From positions 1 to 64,000 of the forward strand of contig NZ_FOOF01000016.1 in assembly GCF_900113115.1 (NCBI RefSeq): DNA of 64,000 nucleotides, given 5' to 3'. The DNA is from Duganella sp. CF458 (GTDB taxonomy: Bacteria > Pseudomonadota > Gammaproteobacteria > Burkholderiales > Burkholderiaceae_D). Numbering within the stretch: the stretch's first letter is position 1; every line of letters begins with the position of its first letter. The notes beneath the pieces are model-generated. The model saw only the letters and a list, made by a program, of their open reading frames with translations. It was not told the DNA's origin and did no database searches. Made by a program: the position numbers and the translations under genes. Below, piece by piece: positions 7,777 through 16,700 of the stretch.

Positions 7777-9117
7777 TCAAAGGCCTCCTGCCTTGTATGA
7801 ATACGAAACGGAGAACTTGCGTTGGGTGCCCGGCGGGAAAACGTTCGTGTGCTTTAATGTACGTGCAACCGCTTCGTCATATGCCTGGTCACGCGAACCC
7901 TGAGTTCGCGTGACGTTGACGACTTTGCCGCCGCTGTCCAGTTCGACATCGAAACTGACCTTGAGTGCGCCGAACACTTGGTTTGGCTCGGGCACATAGA
8001 AGATCTGCCTTCGAACTGCCTCTATCTGCGCGTCGGTTGGCGGCATCCCTGTCTGGGTGGCCATTGCCAAATCCTTGCTGGCTTGCAGCTCTTCAAGAAT
8101 GGCTTCTCTGACGGCGTTTTCGTGCGCGGTCTGCTGGGTTGGCGCAGGCATATAATTTGGGGGGGCGCTGTTGCTGGTAAGGAGCGCCGCGCAACCTTTC
8201 ACAAGGAGCAATATCAGGAACGTGATCTGCCAACCTGACCAACTCCAGCTGGATTTGCCGCCGGACTCCGCCGGTGCTTTGCCAAGCGGAACGGCGGCGG
8301 CCGTGCCGCTGCGCTGAATCTCCGCCTGCGCTGCCTCATGCCATTTCTGTAGACTCTCGCGATCGATGATGATTGAGAACCAGCTATAGAATCGATCCGT
8401 CAATTGATGGAACAGCCGCAGGTCGTCGCTGGCAGCCACGCCTTGTGGATTAGGGGTGTTGCGGATGGCTTGAATGAGTTGCTTGACGGTGCCCATGGCA
8501 TTTGCCGACATTGACTCGTACAGCTTCCACTGGTCAATGGCGCGGTCCACCATCGCACCGGATTCACCAAACTGCAGGATCCGGCGGCTGTCCCGCGCCC
8601 AATCCAGCATTTCGCTGGCTACTACGAACAGCGTTTCGTGCCCGGGCTTCCAACCGGTGGCGAGCAAATGGACGATGCGCGCCTCGAAGATGGTCCGAGC
8701 GGTAAGGTTCAGCAGGCATTCTTGCTCCAGCGACTCCCGGAGAACCTCCCTCCAGCGGGACTGCAGTCGGGATTCATTGTTCGCCACGAGTACCTGTGTC
8801 CTTACTTGGAACTGGGTGAACGCCTGGTCGGCGAGCCGGTAGGGATCGTCGAGAGCCGGCGCCGTCACTGGTTCGGACGCCAATCCGGGTTCGGCCACTT
8901 CCACAGGGATCGGCGAAGCGGCATCATCTCGCACGAATTCCTGGTGCGCCTGCCAGTGAAGTGCAACTTCATACGCCTGGCGCAGTTCCTGAAAACCCTC
9001 GGGGTCAGCCCGCTGGTCGATCCTCTTCAACTCGCGCGCATAGGCGCGGCGGATAGTCTTGGCATCCGCATCGGCATCCAGGCCGAGGCGTATCAAAAAG
9101 GGTAGAGTGTCACGCAT
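7777..9117 (-). CDS. J-like domain, transmembrane and TonB C-terminal domain fusion protein
   Basis: From ATG 9117 (446 residues; a start at 9156 would overlap the upstream gene by 28 nt) the protein opens with a J-like helical module, FLIRLGLDADADAKTIRRAYARELKRIDQRADPEGFQELRQAYEVAL given in parts: helix II RRAYARELK, then IDQ in place of the HPD loop, and helix III FQELRQAYEVAL. A helical cytosolic region follows, then one membrane span (about WQITFLILLLVKGCAALL) and a C-terminal TonB_C-like domain (about the last 70 residues: VFGALKVSFDVELDSGGKV, DEAVARTLKHT). It is the last intact gene of the hscC run. A role as membrane-anchored Hsp70 partner is inferred from the neighbours. The TonB_C end lacks the usual Pro-rich spacer. 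Confidence 0.65.
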   Translation of the reverse strand: MRDTLPFLIRLGLDADADAKTIRRAYARELKRIDQRADPEGFQELRQAYEVALHWQAHQEFVRDDAASPIPVEVAEPGLASEPVTAPALDDPYRLADQAFTQFQVRTQVLVANNESRLQSRWREVLRESLEQECLLNLTARTIFEARIVHLLATGWKPGHETLFVVASEMLDWARDSRRILQFGESGAMVDRAIDQWKLYESMSANAMGTVKQLIQAIRNTPNPQGVAASDDLRLFHQLTDRFYSWFSIIIDRESLQKWHEAAQAEIQRSGTAAAVPLGKAPAESGGKSSWSWSGWQITFLILLLVKGCAALLTSNSAPPNYMPAPTQQTAHENAVREAILEELQASKDLAMATQTGMPPTDAQIEAVRRQIFYVPEPNQVFGALKVSFDVELDSGGKVVNVTRTQGSRDQAYDEAVARTLKHTNVFPPGTQRKFSVSYSYKAGGL

Positions 9118-9128
9118 GTCAATTGTTC

Positions 9129-9884
9129 TCAGGGGCGTTGCCACGGCGCAGTCCACGAAACGTCAGGTGCAAGGCCAAGCGGTTTGGCCAGTTCGCGCCA
9201 GCGCTGCAGCATCTGCATGTCGACAATGATTGGCGCGAGATTCGCGTAGTAAGTGGCAAGAAGTTCGAAATAGCCGTGGTCGCGGCGCAGGCGGCTCAGT
9301 TCCGGTTCGTGCGCTTGACGCAAATCGCGGATGACCCGTACCAGTGGCGCTCTGAGTGTCTCCGGTTGGCGGTGCAATAGCCAACGTTCCTGCCATGCTT
9401 CTGCGATCTGGATATTCGGCCAGGTTCCCTCATCGGCCCAGCCGAAATGGTCGGTTGCAGCAAGCAGGAGCGCTTCGTGGCCCGGTTGCCACCCATTTAG
9501 CAGGAAGCGGCAGATAGCTGCCTCGAGATAGGGGCCTGCGTCCAGACCCACCGGCTGCTGCTCGGCCAATTGCTCGCGCAAATCGTCGACCCAGATGGTC
9601 TCGTCTGCAATGCGGCGGCCACCCGAAATCACGGCGACTGCGGCGATGATCCATTCGAAGGCTTCCTGCGCTTCGTCTACGCCGAAGGGTTCCGGAATCT
9701 CGGGTTCGCCTCCGGAACGCAAGCCGATAGCGAGTTCATAGGCGCCGCGCAAGGCCTGGAATGCCGCCAGCTCGGTTTCCTGGTCGATCAGCTTCAGTGC
9801 ACGTGCATAGGCACGGCGCACTTCCTGGTCGGTCGCACCGGCTTCGAGCCCGAGGTGGGCCAGCGCTTGGGTAATGTCCTGCAT
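9129..9884 (-). CDS. J-like domain protein (HscC partner candidate)
   Basis: A 251-residue protein with an N-terminal J-like module: ALAHLGLEAGATDQEVRRAYARALKLIDQETELAAF given here only by landmarks RRAYARALK, LIDQ and FQALRGAYELAI. The canonical HPD tripeptide is missing and IDQ occupies the loop, as in its downstream neighbour. The rest is Trp-rich and helical with no recognised domain or membrane span. It starts six bases downstream of the hscC stop and ends 12 nt before the next J-like gene, so the three form one transcription unit. In E. coli hscC also neighbours DnaJ-like genes (djlB, djlC), which supports a co-chaperone role; activity without HPD is uncertain. Confidence 0.65.
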   Translation of the reverse strand: MQDITQALAHLGLEAGATDQEVRRAYARALKLIDQETELAAFQALRGAYELAIGLRSGGEPEIPEPFGVDEAQEAFEWIIAAVAVISGGRRIADETIWVDDLREQLAEQQPVGLDAGPYLEAAICRFLLNGWQPGHEALLLAATDHFGWADEGTWPNIQIAEAWQERWLLHRQPETLRAPLVRVIRDLRQAHEPELSRLRRDHGYFELLATYYANLAPIIVDMQMLQRWRELAKPLGLAPDVSWTAPWQRP

Positions 9885-9890
9885 AGCCGA

Positions 9891-11603
9891 TCACGAATCC
9901 AGGTTCAGGAAGCTCTGGTGCTCAAAGTACTCAAGCGCTTCGTTGAAGGTGCGGGCGGCCTGGCGCGAAATGCGGATATCTTGCGCTTCCAGCGCACGCT
10001 CGAACTGCATGATCTGGCGGCCCAGGTGTTCGCGGGCTTCGCCTCGCAATTGCTGGTACAGGCGTTCGCCGCGGGCCAGCATGGTGCGGAACTCGATCCG
10101 GTCGCGCGGGTGGATCTTCAGCTCGGACAGGGCGGCGAAGCGCTCCTTGATTTCCTCCTGGCTCAGCAAGCCAGGATTGCCTTCAATCACCAGCGTTTGG
10201 GTCTGCTGGGTCTGCAGCACGGTCGCCTCGACTTGCAGCAGGCCGTTTGCGTCGTAGGTAAAGCGCACGTCCACGCCGTTGTTCTGGCCCGGGACCTGGG
10301 AAATCGGTACCTCGATGGTCCCAAGCTCGATGTTGTCGCGCGCCATGCGCGCTTCGCCCTGGAACACGTTGATGCGCAAGGCGGTCTGCCGTTCCGAGGT
10401 CGGGTGGTAGTTCTTGACCTTGCTGACCGGGACCACCGTGTTGCGTTCGATGACGGGGTCGAAGTGGCCATGCGAGTACTGGTCGCCGCCCAGGTGCATC
10501 GATACCTCGACGCCCAGCGAATACGGCGCCACGTCGGTCATCACCACTTCATCCAGGGCAGCATCGTTCATCTTCAGGCCGGCTTGCACGGCCGCGCCCA
10601 TTGCCACCACTTCGTCGGGATTGATGTCGCAGGATGGGAAACGGCCGAACATGCGCGCGACCATGCGGCGCACGATCGGCATGCGTGTGGCGCCGCCGGC
10701 CAGGACGATGTTATCCAGGCTGGCTGTCTGCAGGTTGGCGTCGCGCAGCGCGCGTTCAACCGGCGAACGAAGGCGCGCCAACAGCGGTGCGGTAATGCGT
10801 TCCAGCCCGGCTTCATCCAGCGGCATGGAGTAGGTGGTACCGGCGTGGTTGATCTGCAGCAGGGCTTCCGGCGCTTCGGAGAGCTTGCGCTTGGCTTGTT
10901 CGGCTTGCGCCACCAGGCTTTGCATGAAACGGCCGTCCTGCTTCAATGCGAGGGGGATGGATGCCTGCTTGAAGAACTCCTCGATCAACAGGTTGACGAA
11001 GTCTTCTCCGCCAAGGAAGTTATCGCCGGCGGATGCGCGCACTTCCATCACGCCTTCAAACAGGTCGAGTACCGAAACATCGAAGGTGCCCCCGCCAAGG
11101 TCGAACACCAGGAACTGGGTTTCCTTGCCGCGCTGATGGATGCCATAGGCGAGCGCGGCGGCAGTTGGTTCGTTCAACAGCCGCTCGACTTTCAGGCCTG
11201 CCAACTGGCCGGCCGCGCGGGTCGCTTTGCGCTGCGCATCGGAGAAATAGGCGGGAACGGTGATGATCGCCTCGGTGATCGGCTCACCAAGTGCGGCTTC
11301 CGCGTCTTCCTTCAGGGCGCGCAGGATCAGGGCCGACAGCTCCTCGGCGCGGAAATTGCGGCCGCCCAGCGTGAACTGCTTGTTGCTGCCCATATGGCGC
11401 TTGAACACCGCCGCACTGTGCGTCGGATGCGTCTGCAAACGCTCGCGCGCCGCCTTGCCGATCAGGATCGTGCCGTCTTCGTCAACGCTGACGCAGGACG
11501 GGGTCAGGAAATCCCCCAGGCTGTTGGGAATCAACCGGGGCTCGCCGTTGTGCCAAACGGCGATGAGGCTGTTGGTTGTGCCGAGGTCGATGCCGACAAT
11601 CAT
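9891..11603 (-). CDS. hscC: HscC-type Hsp70 chaperone
   Basis: The 570-residue protein has the Hsp70 ATPase signatures: IVGIDLGTTNSLIAVW (phosphate 1), VPAYFSDAQRKAT, LNEPTAAALAYG, FDLGGGTFDVSVLDL (phosphate 2) and IVLAGGATRMP (adenosine). The substrate-binding part is shorter than in DnaK and the C-terminal lid is brief, matching the HscC branch (about 556-570 residues) rather than DnaK (about 640). It is cytosolic. Gene order kinase, hscC, J-like, J-like on the same strand, with 6-12 nt gaps among the last three, indicates a specialised chaperone set. E. coli HscC has been linked to sigma-70 modulation; whether this holds here is unknown. Confidence 0.88.
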   Translation of the reverse strand: MIVGIDLGTTNSLIAVWHNGEPRLIPNSLGDFLTPSCVSVDEDGTILIGKAARERLQTHPTHSAAVFKRHMGSNKQFTLGGRNFRAEELSALILRALKEDAEAALGEPITEAIITVPAYFSDAQRKATRAAGQLAGLKVERLLNEPTAAALAYGIHQRGKETQFLVFDLGGGTFDVSVLDLFEGVMEVRASAGDNFLGGEDFVNLLIEEFFKQASIPLALKQDGRFMQSLVAQAEQAKRKLSEAPEALLQINHAGTTYSMPLDEAGLERITAPLLARLRSPVERALRDANLQTASLDNIVLAGGATRMPIVRRMVARMFGRFPSCDINPDEVVAMGAAVQAGLKMNDAALDEVVMTDVAPYSLGVEVSMHLGGDQYSHGHFDPVIERNTVVPVSKVKNYHPTSERQTALRINVFQGEARMARDNIELGTIEVPISQVPGQNNGVDVRFTYDANGLLQVEATVLQTQQTQTLVIEGNPGLLSQEEIKERFAALSELKIHPRDRIEFRTMLARGERLYQQLRGEAREHLGRQIMQFERALEAQDIRISRQAARTFNEALEYFEHQSFLNLDS

Positions 11604-11683
11604 TCGCTACTCCGATGTAAATTTCACAAAAGAGTAGCTTAGCACTTATTTCCGATTGAAAAAAGTCGTTGTCTTTCATGAAA

Positions 11684-13642
11684 CTACACCCTGACCGGCA
11701 AGGTCAGGATGAAACTGGTGCCCTCGCCAAGGTCACTTTTTACGTCGATACGTCCGCCGAGCAAGCCGTACACGATGTTGTAGACGATATTCAGGCCGAG
11801 GCCGGAGCCGCCGCGTCCAAGCTTGGTGGTAAAGAAGGGGTCGTAGATCTTCCCCATGTTTTCGGGCGCAATGCCGATGCCGTTGTCGCGCACCGCGATC
11901 GCGACCGAGTCGGTGCCGATGGTTTCTGCGCTGATGACGATTTCGCCGCTGTCATTGCCTTCAAAGGCATGGATCAGGCCATTGTTGACCAGATTGATCA
12001 GCACCTGGCCAAATGGTCCCGGATAGCTGGCCATCACGATCCCGTGCGGAATGGTGTGGGTGACGCGGATGCCGGACTTCTTAAACGTCGGCATCAGCAC
12101 CAGCAGGATTTCCGAAACCAGCTCGTCCAGCTGGAATTCGCGGCTCTGTGACGTCGCCCGGTCGACTGCGACCTGCTTGAAACTGGACACCAGGTCCACC
12201 GCGCGATGAAGGTTGCGTAGCACGATCTGGCTGCCGTTGTTGACATCACCGAGATAGGCGTTGAGGGCAGAGCGCCTTACGCCTGATTCCACTGCAGCCG
12301 CGAAAGCCGTGGTCTGGTCCAATAGCGTGCTGACCGCCAGCAGGCTGTTGCCGATGGGCGTATTCAATTCGTGCGCCACACCGGCAACCAGCGAACCGAG
12401 CGCGGCCAGCTTTTCACTGCGAACCAGTTCTTCCTGCGCGCGCTGGAGGGTGCCGAGGGAGTCGGCCAGTTCGCGGTTGGTGTCGGCGATCTGGCGCGTG
12501 CGGACATTCACCAGCTCTTCCAGTTCCAGCTCGCTGCGCTTGCGGTCGGTGATGTCGGTGGAGACCCCGCCCAATGCCCAGATATGCCCGAACTCATCGA
12601 TCAGCGGGAATTTCTCGGAAATGTAAGTACGGGGCCCGCCAACCGTGCCTCCCGACGTTTCTTCATGGCTGGAGGCGCGGCCGCTGGCCAGCACGGCGCG
12701 GTCGGCCCGGCGGATCGCATGGGCCATTTCTTGGCTGAAGAGCATGTCGTCGGTATTCCCGAGCGGTTCGGGCGAGCCGGGAGGCAGCAGCATGCGAAAG
12801 CTGTGGTTGACCATCAGGTAGCGTCCATCGAGGTCCTTCACATAGACCACTGCCGACGACTTCTCGACGATGTTGGTGAGCAGGGCCTGGCTGCGGCGCA
12901 GCGCCGCGTCGCGCGCGGCGATGGTGGCAAGCATGGCGTTGAAGGCGGTGGCGAGCCGGCCCACTTCATCGCGGCTGCTGACCGGTGAGCGCAGGTCGAA
13001 ACGCTGTTCGCGCGTGACGCGGTCGGCCACGGCGGACAAGGCGAGCAGTGGTTGGGTGACCAGGCGGCGCGAGCTGACCGCATACAGGATGCCGCCGAAC
13101 GACAAGGTGAGAAGCACGACACCAAGCACCAGGCCGTATTGGCGCAGGCGTTCCAACATGGACGGCAGATGGTAGTAGGTGGCCAGGTAGCCAACCACTT
13201 CGCGTTCGAAGCGGATTGGCGATAACAGCGTCAAGGCGTAACCGTCGAAGCTGTGTCCCATGTGTTCCAATTCCGGTGACCATTCGCATGCCGCGGCGGG
13301 GTCGCGGTTGAAGTCGGCGAACACGCGCCTATCGGCAGTGAACAGGCAAGCCCGGGAGATTTCGGGACTGCTGCGCAGGCCCGCGAGCTTGCGGGCGGCG
13401 CTATTACGGTCGCCGAAGTTCAAGTCGGCGTCGAGATTCAGCGCGAACAATTCGCTGCGCACGGTCAGGTCTTGCACCACGCGGGGACGGGCGACCAGCA
13501 AGTCGTAGCTGGCGAGGGCAATCAGCGCAACCAGCATCGCCGCGATCGTCGTAAGAACCGACACCAGCAAGAGCTTGCGCTGGAGTCCAAGATCACGGAA
13601 GAAGCCCTGGAAGCTTTTCATCTGGGTGTGGCCCATTTGCAC
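11684..13642 (-). CDS. CHASE8-HAMP-PAS sensor histidine kinase
   Basis: A 652-residue inner-membrane kinase. The order is a membrane span (LLLVSVLTTIAAMLVALIAL), a periplasmic CHASE8-like domain (ALNLDADLNFGDRNSAARKL), a second span (LVLGVVLLTLSFGGILYAV), HAMP, a PAS domain, a coiled coil, then the kinase core: H-box AALGSLVAGVAHELNTPIGN, N-box LINLVNNGLIHAF, G1 VRDNGIGIAPENMGKI and G2 GRGGSGLGLNIV. No cognate receiver gene is adjacent; hscC follows 80 nt downstream on the same strand. The annotated start is GTG 13642; ATG 13621 (MKSFQGFFRDLGLQRK) fits a membrane-protein start equally well. The ligand is not evident. Confidence 0.82.
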   Translation of the reverse strand: MQMGHTQMKSFQGFFRDLGLQRKLLLVSVLTTIAAMLVALIALASYDLLVARPRVVQDLTVRSELFALNLDADLNFGDRNSAARKLAGLRSSPEISRACLFTADRRVFADFNRDPAAACEWSPELEHMGHSFDGYALTLLSPIRFEREVVGYLATYYHLPSMLERLRQYGLVLGVVLLTLSFGGILYAVSSRRLVTQPLLALSAVADRVTREQRFDLRSPVSSRDEVGRLATAFNAMLATIAARDAALRRSQALLTNIVEKSSAVVYVKDLDGRYLMVNHSFRMLLPPGSPEPLGNTDDMLFSQEMAHAIRRADRAVLASGRASSHEETSGGTVGGPRTYISEKFPLIDEFGHIWALGGVSTDITDRKRSELELEELVNVRTRQIADTNRELADSLGTLQRAQEELVRSEKLAALGSLVAGVAHELNTPIGNSLLAVSTLLDQTTAFAAAVESGVRRSALNAYLGDVNNGSQIVLRNLHRAVDLVSSFKQVAVDRATSQSREFQLDELVSEILLVLMPTFKKSGIRVTHTIPHGIVMASYPGPFGQVLINLVNNGLIHAFEGNDSGEIVISAETIGTDSVAIAVRDNGIGIAPENMGKIYDPFFTTKLGRGGSGLGLNIVYNIVYGLLGGRIDVKSDLGEGTSFILTLPVRV

Positions 13643-13722
13643 CGGAGTAACTATCTTAGCTCAAGCGCCGATGGCGCTACAAGCATGCGACATTCCAATG
13701 TAATTATTGCTATGTTTGGCAT

Positions 13723-14367
13723 ATGACAGAACAACAAGCAGGCAGCAAAGAGACGCAGCCGCCGTCATCCACCGGTGCCGGCGCGGAGCCGCCAGCGCGT
13801 CCGGAGCCACCGGCGCGCGGGAGGCTGGCGGATTGGCAAGGCCCGGCCTTCTGGATGTCGTGCGGAGCATTGCTGGCAGGGCTGACGGGTGGCGCCGTTG
13901 TCCTTGCGCAGCGCGTCGGCGTCGAGCGTGATCTGATGGCGGTGGCGACAACGCTGCCGCCGCGTGAGGAGGCCCGTGCGACTCCGTCCCCCGCCGAGAG
14001 CGCAGCGCGGCGGCAGGTGGTGCCGGAGCCGGAGCCGGTGCTCGCCGGGAAGCCTCATTCGTCAGCAATGGAGGGTACGTCCGGCCAGGACGAAGGCGTT
14101 CGCAAAGTTAAGACGACGCGCCGGCGCGGCGCAAGCGCGTCCAACGGCAGTGCAACACACGCGCAGCATCAAGTCAGCGCCAGACAGCCGGAGCGCAAGA
14201 AGTACGTGGTGCGCCGCAAGGCGGCCAAAGCGGAGACGTACTCCGAGGTATTCAAGCGCTGCCCGTCGCCCGGAGCAGCCGGCGCGGTGGAGTGCCGCCG
14301 GCATATCTGCAATGGCGCCGAAAGCGAAGGCCAGGCTTGCAGGCCATATCGCGGAAAGCTGCGTTAG
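13723..14367 (+). CDS. hypothetical single-span membrane protein, basic and Pro-rich
   Basis: A 214-residue product with a Pro/Gly-rich N terminus, one membrane span (FWMSCGALLAGLTGGAVVLA, about residues 44-63), then a long low-complexity region rich in Lys, Arg and Ala and a C terminus with three cysteines (FKRCP, ECRRHIC, GQAC). The topology suggests a short cytosolic head and a periplasmic basic tail. No family was recognised. It is divergent from the CHASE8 kinase (80 nt apart) and its stop overlaps the convergent DksA-like gene by 4 nt. Confidence 0.6.
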   Translation: MTEQQAGSKETQPPSSTGAGAEPPARPEPPARGRLADWQGPAFWMSCGALLAGLTGGAVVLAQRVGVERDLMAVATTLPPREEARATPSPAESAARRQVVPEPEPVLAGKPHSSAMEGTSGQDEGVRKVKTTRRRGASASNGSATHAQHQVSARQPERKKYVVRRKAAKAETYSEVFKRCPSPGAAGAVECRRHICNGAESEGQACRPYRGKLR

Positions 14368-14624
14368 GCGATAGGTAGTGAGATGAAAGAGCGCTGACGC
14401 TCAGCGAGCTCCTGGCACGCCAGGCAGGTCGCCGCGCTGGGCTGCACCTGCATGCGCCCGGCGGAAATCGCGCTCCCACAGCGTTTGCACTGGCCAAACG
14501 TCCCTTCCTGCAGGCGCTCCAGGGCAGCGTCGATCGCCGCCGCTTCGGCGGCGTCGCGGCCGGCCAGTACCTCGCGCCGCTGGCGCAGGATGGCAGTCCA
14601 ACGGTCAATTTCTTCAGGTAGCAT
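14364..14624 (-). CDS. DksA/TraR-type C4 zinc-finger protein
   Basis: An 86-residue protein with two predicted helices followed by a four-cysteine zinc finger, C46-x2-C49...C67-x2-C70 (QCKRCGSAIS and TCLACQE). It is about the size of TraR and half the size of DksA and lacks a long coiled-coil with the DxxDA tip, so direct binding in the RNA polymerase secondary channel is possible but not certain. It faces the oxygen-sensor operon, and the FNR-type palindrome at 14685-14700 lies 60 nt upstream of its start, so it may be co-regulated. Its 3' end overlaps the convergent gene by 4 nt. Confidence 0.75.
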   Translation of the reverse strand: MLPEEIDRWTAILRQRREVLAGRDAAEAAAIDAALERLQEGTFGQCKRCGSAISAGRMQVQPSAATCLACQELAERQRSFISLPIA

Positions 14625-14684
14625 GGCTTGTCTCCGCTTTTGGCGCCACTTTAGCGGGCATCTTGAGCCGCGTCACCGGCACCG

Positions 14685-14700
14685 CTTGACCTAGGTCAAG
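14685..14700. promoter_or_regulatory. FNR/ANR-type operator palindrome
   Basis: CTTGACCTAGGTCAAG is a perfect 16-bp palindrome whose core TTGAC-N4-GTCAA is close to the FNR/ANR consensus TTGAT-N4-ATCAA. It lies 66 nt before the FixL-like kinase ATG and 60 nt before the start of the divergent DksA-like gene. The operon it precedes ends with an FNR gene that has the FNR recognition residues, so autoregulation is plausible. Confidence 0.6.
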
Positions 14701-14766
14701 TTTGGCTGATTTATTCCCAGGGGCGCGCATCTGGCCCCTTGCCGCGATGGACAGTACAATCATAGG

Positions 14767-16290
14767 ATGACAGGATTTGACCACCGACAGGACCAGGCTT
14801 TGACACATTCAACGATTGCGGAACGCAGCCTGCAATGGCTGTTGGCATCAGCCACTGACGCGATGCTGATCATCGACAAGGATGGACAACTGTTACTGGT
14901 CAACCCCGCGCTGGAAAAGCTGTTTGGCTATGAACCCGGCGAGCTGCCGGGGAAATCGCTGGAAACGCTGATCCCCGAGCGCTTCCGCCACGGCCACGTG
15001 GGCCTGCGCGGCAGCTATTTCGAGCGCCCGCACCCGCGCGCCATGGGCGCAGGTTTCGAACTGTTCGCCACGCGCAAGGACGGTACCGAATTCCCGGTCG
15101 AAGTGAGCCTGTCACCGCTGCAGGACAATGACACGCAGCCGATGGTGATGGCGACCATCCACGACATCAGCGCCCGCAAGAAAGCCGAACACGGACTGCA
15201 GGAAAGCGAAGCCCGCATGCGCGCCATCTTTGATACGGTGGTGGACGCAATCATCACGATCGACGAACACGGCATCATCGAGCGCGTGAACCCGGCCGCC
15301 GAGCGCATGTTCGGTTACCCGGAGGCGGAAGTGCAGGGGCGCAACGTCAAGATCCTGATGCCTGCGCCGCACCGCGAAGCGCATGATGGGTACCTGCACA
15401 ACTACATGACGACCGGCGAAAAGCGCATCATCGGCAAAGGCCGTGAAGTGCAGGGCTTGCGCCGCGATGGCAGCATCTTCCCGATGGACCTGGCGGTGAC
15501 CGAAATGTGGCTCGGCGGGCGCCGCATGTTCACTGGTCTGGTGCGCGACATCACGGAGCGCAAGCACGCCGAGGAAAAGGCGCAGCAACTGCTGCAGGAG
15601 CTGACCAGCGCCAACGAAGAATTGACCAACTTCGCCTACGTTGTTTCGCACGACCTGAAGGCACCCCTGCGCGGCATCGGCTCGCTGGCCGATTGGCTGG
15701 CGCACGATTATGCCGACAAGTTCAACGATGAAGGCAAGGAGCATATGCGGCTGCTGATCAACCGCGTGCACCGCATGGGGGCACTGATCGACGGCATCCT
15801 GCAGTATTCGCGCGTTGGCCGCATCAAGGAAGCCGTGGTGCCGGTGCAGCTCGACCAATTGGTAGCCGAAGTGATCGATTTGCTCGCCGTACCGGCACAT
15901 ATCAAGGTCACCGTCATGCCGGGCATGCCAACTGTGACGGGCGAACCGACCCGCATCCAGCAGTTGTTCCATAACCTGGTGTCGAACGCGGTCAAGTACA
16001 TGGACAAGCCCCAGGGCGAGATTGAAGTGGGCTGGGCCGACGAGGGTGGCCAGTGGCGCTTCCATGTGCGCGACAACGGTCCTGGCATCGCGGAGCGGCA
16101 CTTTGAACGAATTTTCCAGTTGTTCCAGACCCTGGCGCCGCGCGACCGCGTTGAGAGCACAGGTGTCGGCCTGGCGCTGGTGAAAAAGATTGTGGAAATG
16201 TACCAGGGCAGGGTGTGGTTGGAGTCCGAGCTGGGCCAGGGCACCACCTTCTATTTCACCTTGCCGAAGAAAAGAAAGAGTAACGCATGA
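14767..16290 (+). CDS. FixL-like PAS-PAS sensor histidine kinase (probable heme oxygen sensor)
   Basis: A 507-residue soluble kinase without membrane spans. PAS1 covers about residues 20-135 and PAS2 about 145-265. PAS2 matches the FixL heme-binding PAS: LMPAPHREAHDGYLHNY, TGEKRIIGKGREV and RRDGSIFPMDLAVTEM. His206 and Arg226 are spaced by 20, as are the heme ligand His200 and gating Arg220 of Bradyrhizobium FixL. The kinase core follows: H-box VVSHDLKAPLRG with His295, N-box LFHNLVSNAVKY, G1 VRDNGPGIAERH, G2 STGVGLALVKKI. It overlaps the next gene by four bases (ATGA) and heads a five-gene operon ending in fnr. Oxygen sensing is inferred from the PAS residues. Confidence 0.85.
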   Translation: MTGFDHRQDQALTHSTIAERSLQWLLASATDAMLIIDKDGQLLLVNPALEKLFGYEPGELPGKSLETLIPERFRHGHVGLRGSYFERPHPRAMGAGFELFATRKDGTEFPVEVSLSPLQDNDTQPMVMATIHDISARKKAEHGLQESEARMRAIFDTVVDAIITIDEHGIIERVNPAAERMFGYPEAEVQGRNVKILMPAPHREAHDGYLHNYMTTGEKRIIGKGREVQGLRRDGSIFPMDLAVTEMWLGGRRMFTGLVRDITERKHAEEKAQQLLQELTSANEELTNFAYVVSHDLKAPLRGIGSLADWLAHDYADKFNDEGKEHMRLLINRVHRMGALIDGILQYSRVGRIKEAVVPVQLDQLVAEVIDLLAVPAHIKVTVMPGMPTVTGEPTRIQQLFHNLVSNAVKYMDKPQGEIEVGWADEGGQWRFHVRDNGPGIAERHFERIFQLFQTLAPRDRVESTGVGLALVKKIVEMYQGRVWLESELGQGTTFYFTLPKKRKSNA

Positions 16291-16700
16291 ATAATACGAG
16301 CAAGCCGATTCTGCTGGTTGAAGACGACCAGGTTGACGTGATGACCATCCTGCGCGCGCTGAAGGAAGTCCATGTCGGCAACCGTGTGGTGGCGATGGAG
16401 AACGGCGAGGCCGCGCTGGAATACCTGCGCGAACCGGGCAGCGAGCAGCCTTGCATCATCCTGCTGGACTTGAATATGCCTATCATGAACGGCATCGAGT
16501 TCCTGCAGAACGTCAAGCAGGACCCCCTGCTGCGCCGGATCCCGGTCATCGTCCTGACCACATCCGAGGAGCAGCAGGACAAGATGCGCAGCTTCGACCT
16601 GGGTGTGGCCGGTTATATGACCAAGCCGGTCGACTATCGCCAGTTCGTGGAAGTGGTGCGCTCGATTAACCTGTACTGGACCATCAGCGAGCTGCCATGA
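16287..16700 (+). CDS. single-domain CheY-like response regulator
   Basis: A 137-residue receiver-only protein of the Rcp1 type that usually pairs with phytochrome-like or PAS kinases. It has the acidic pocket VEDDQVD, phospho-acceptor Asp61 in ILLDLNMP, the Thr/Ser of VLTTSEEQ and the Lys of TKPVDY. There is no output domain, so it likely passes phosphate on or binds a partner. Both ends overlap neighbouring genes by four bases (ATGA), which implies coupled, stoichiometric translation with the kinase and the downstream receiver-kinase. Confidence 0.85.
   Translation: MNNTSKPILLVEDDQVDVMTILRALKEVHVGNRVVAMENGEAALEYLREPGSEQPCIILLDLNMPIMNGIEFLQNVKQDPLLRRIPVIVLTTSEEQQDKMRSFDLGVAGYMTKPVDYRQFVEVVRSINLYWTISELP

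Noticed and set aside
9570..11642. 690-codon open frame opposite hscC
   Set aside because: Antisense shadow of hscC and a J-like gene; no recognisable features.
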